Shown piece after piece: positions 5,821 to 5,873 of a stretch of DNA of 5,873 nt; within the stretch, counting starts at the first letter, position 1; each line of letters begins with the position of its first letter. The DNA comes from Lachnospiraceae bacterium. GTDB taxonomy: Bacteria; Bacillota; Clostridia; Lachnospirales; Lachnospiraceae. A model generated the notes under the pieces. It worked only from the letters and a program-made list of their open reading frames with translations. It ran no database searches and was not told where the DNA came from. Position numbers and translations under genes: made by a program. The stretch lies in the NCBI GenBank assembly GCA_017444545.1, contig JAFSWJ010000264.1, positions 1 through 5,873 on the forward strand, given 5' to 3'.

Positions 5821-5873
5821 AGCAGTGTTTATGCACGTTTCACGGTTTTTTACATGCTTTCTGAAACAGAGAA

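Noticed and set aside
1..5873. CRISPR array, tRNA, rRNA or a known large riboswitch
   Set aside because: No regularly spaced direct repeats, cloverleaf-like segment or familiar riboswitch core was seen by eye; the gaps are all shorter than 220 bp.

Overview
The window is the core of a phosphonate (2-aminoethylphosphonate, AEP) biosynthesis locus, probably from a clostridial Firmicute and most likely a Lachnospiraceae-type anaerobe. That placement rests on strong AAAGGTGG/GGAG/GAGG ribosome binding sites, a TTG start, roughly half GC content, and intergenic hairpins with a GGGGACGGTTCT core that I remember as common in such genomes. It is inference: no rRNA or marker gene is present.

Layout. 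Two transcription units diverge from a 186-bp region (2778-2963). Leftward (minus strand): AEP transaminase (1656-2777), an 89-bp gap, PEP mutase with an N-terminal nucleotidyltransferase domain (271-1566), then a LicC/PntC-like nucleotidyltransferase (1-274) that overlaps the previous stop by four bases and runs off the window. Rightward (plus strand): phosphonopyruvate decarboxylase (2964-4085), then, after 53 bp, a multi-membrane-span GT-C/PMT-like protein (4139-5656). The last 217 bp are non-coding as far as I can see and hold two or three copies of the hairpin repeat and a possible promoter.

How the genes work together. PEP mutase turns phosphoenolpyruvate into phosphonopyruvate, the TPP enzyme decarboxylates it to phosphonoacetaldehyde, and the PLP enzyme aminates that to AEP. 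The partial nucleotidyltransferase would then make CMP-AEP, the activated form used to decorate surface glycans or lipids. The GT-C membrane protein is the only candidate here for a step at the cell envelope; its role is inferred from position only. No phosphonoacetaldehyde hydrolase (PhnX) or C-P lyase gene is present, so the set reads as biosynthesis and not degradation.

The individual pathway enzymes are known families. The less ordinary points are: the pathway is split over two divergent units with a 33-nt palindrome between their promoters; the PEP mutase N-terminal domain keeps HxGH but seems to lack the usual ISST-type motif; the GT-C protein has Ser where the family usually has the Asp of its DE dyad; and intergenic hairpins share a core but have different, mostly self-complementary arms.
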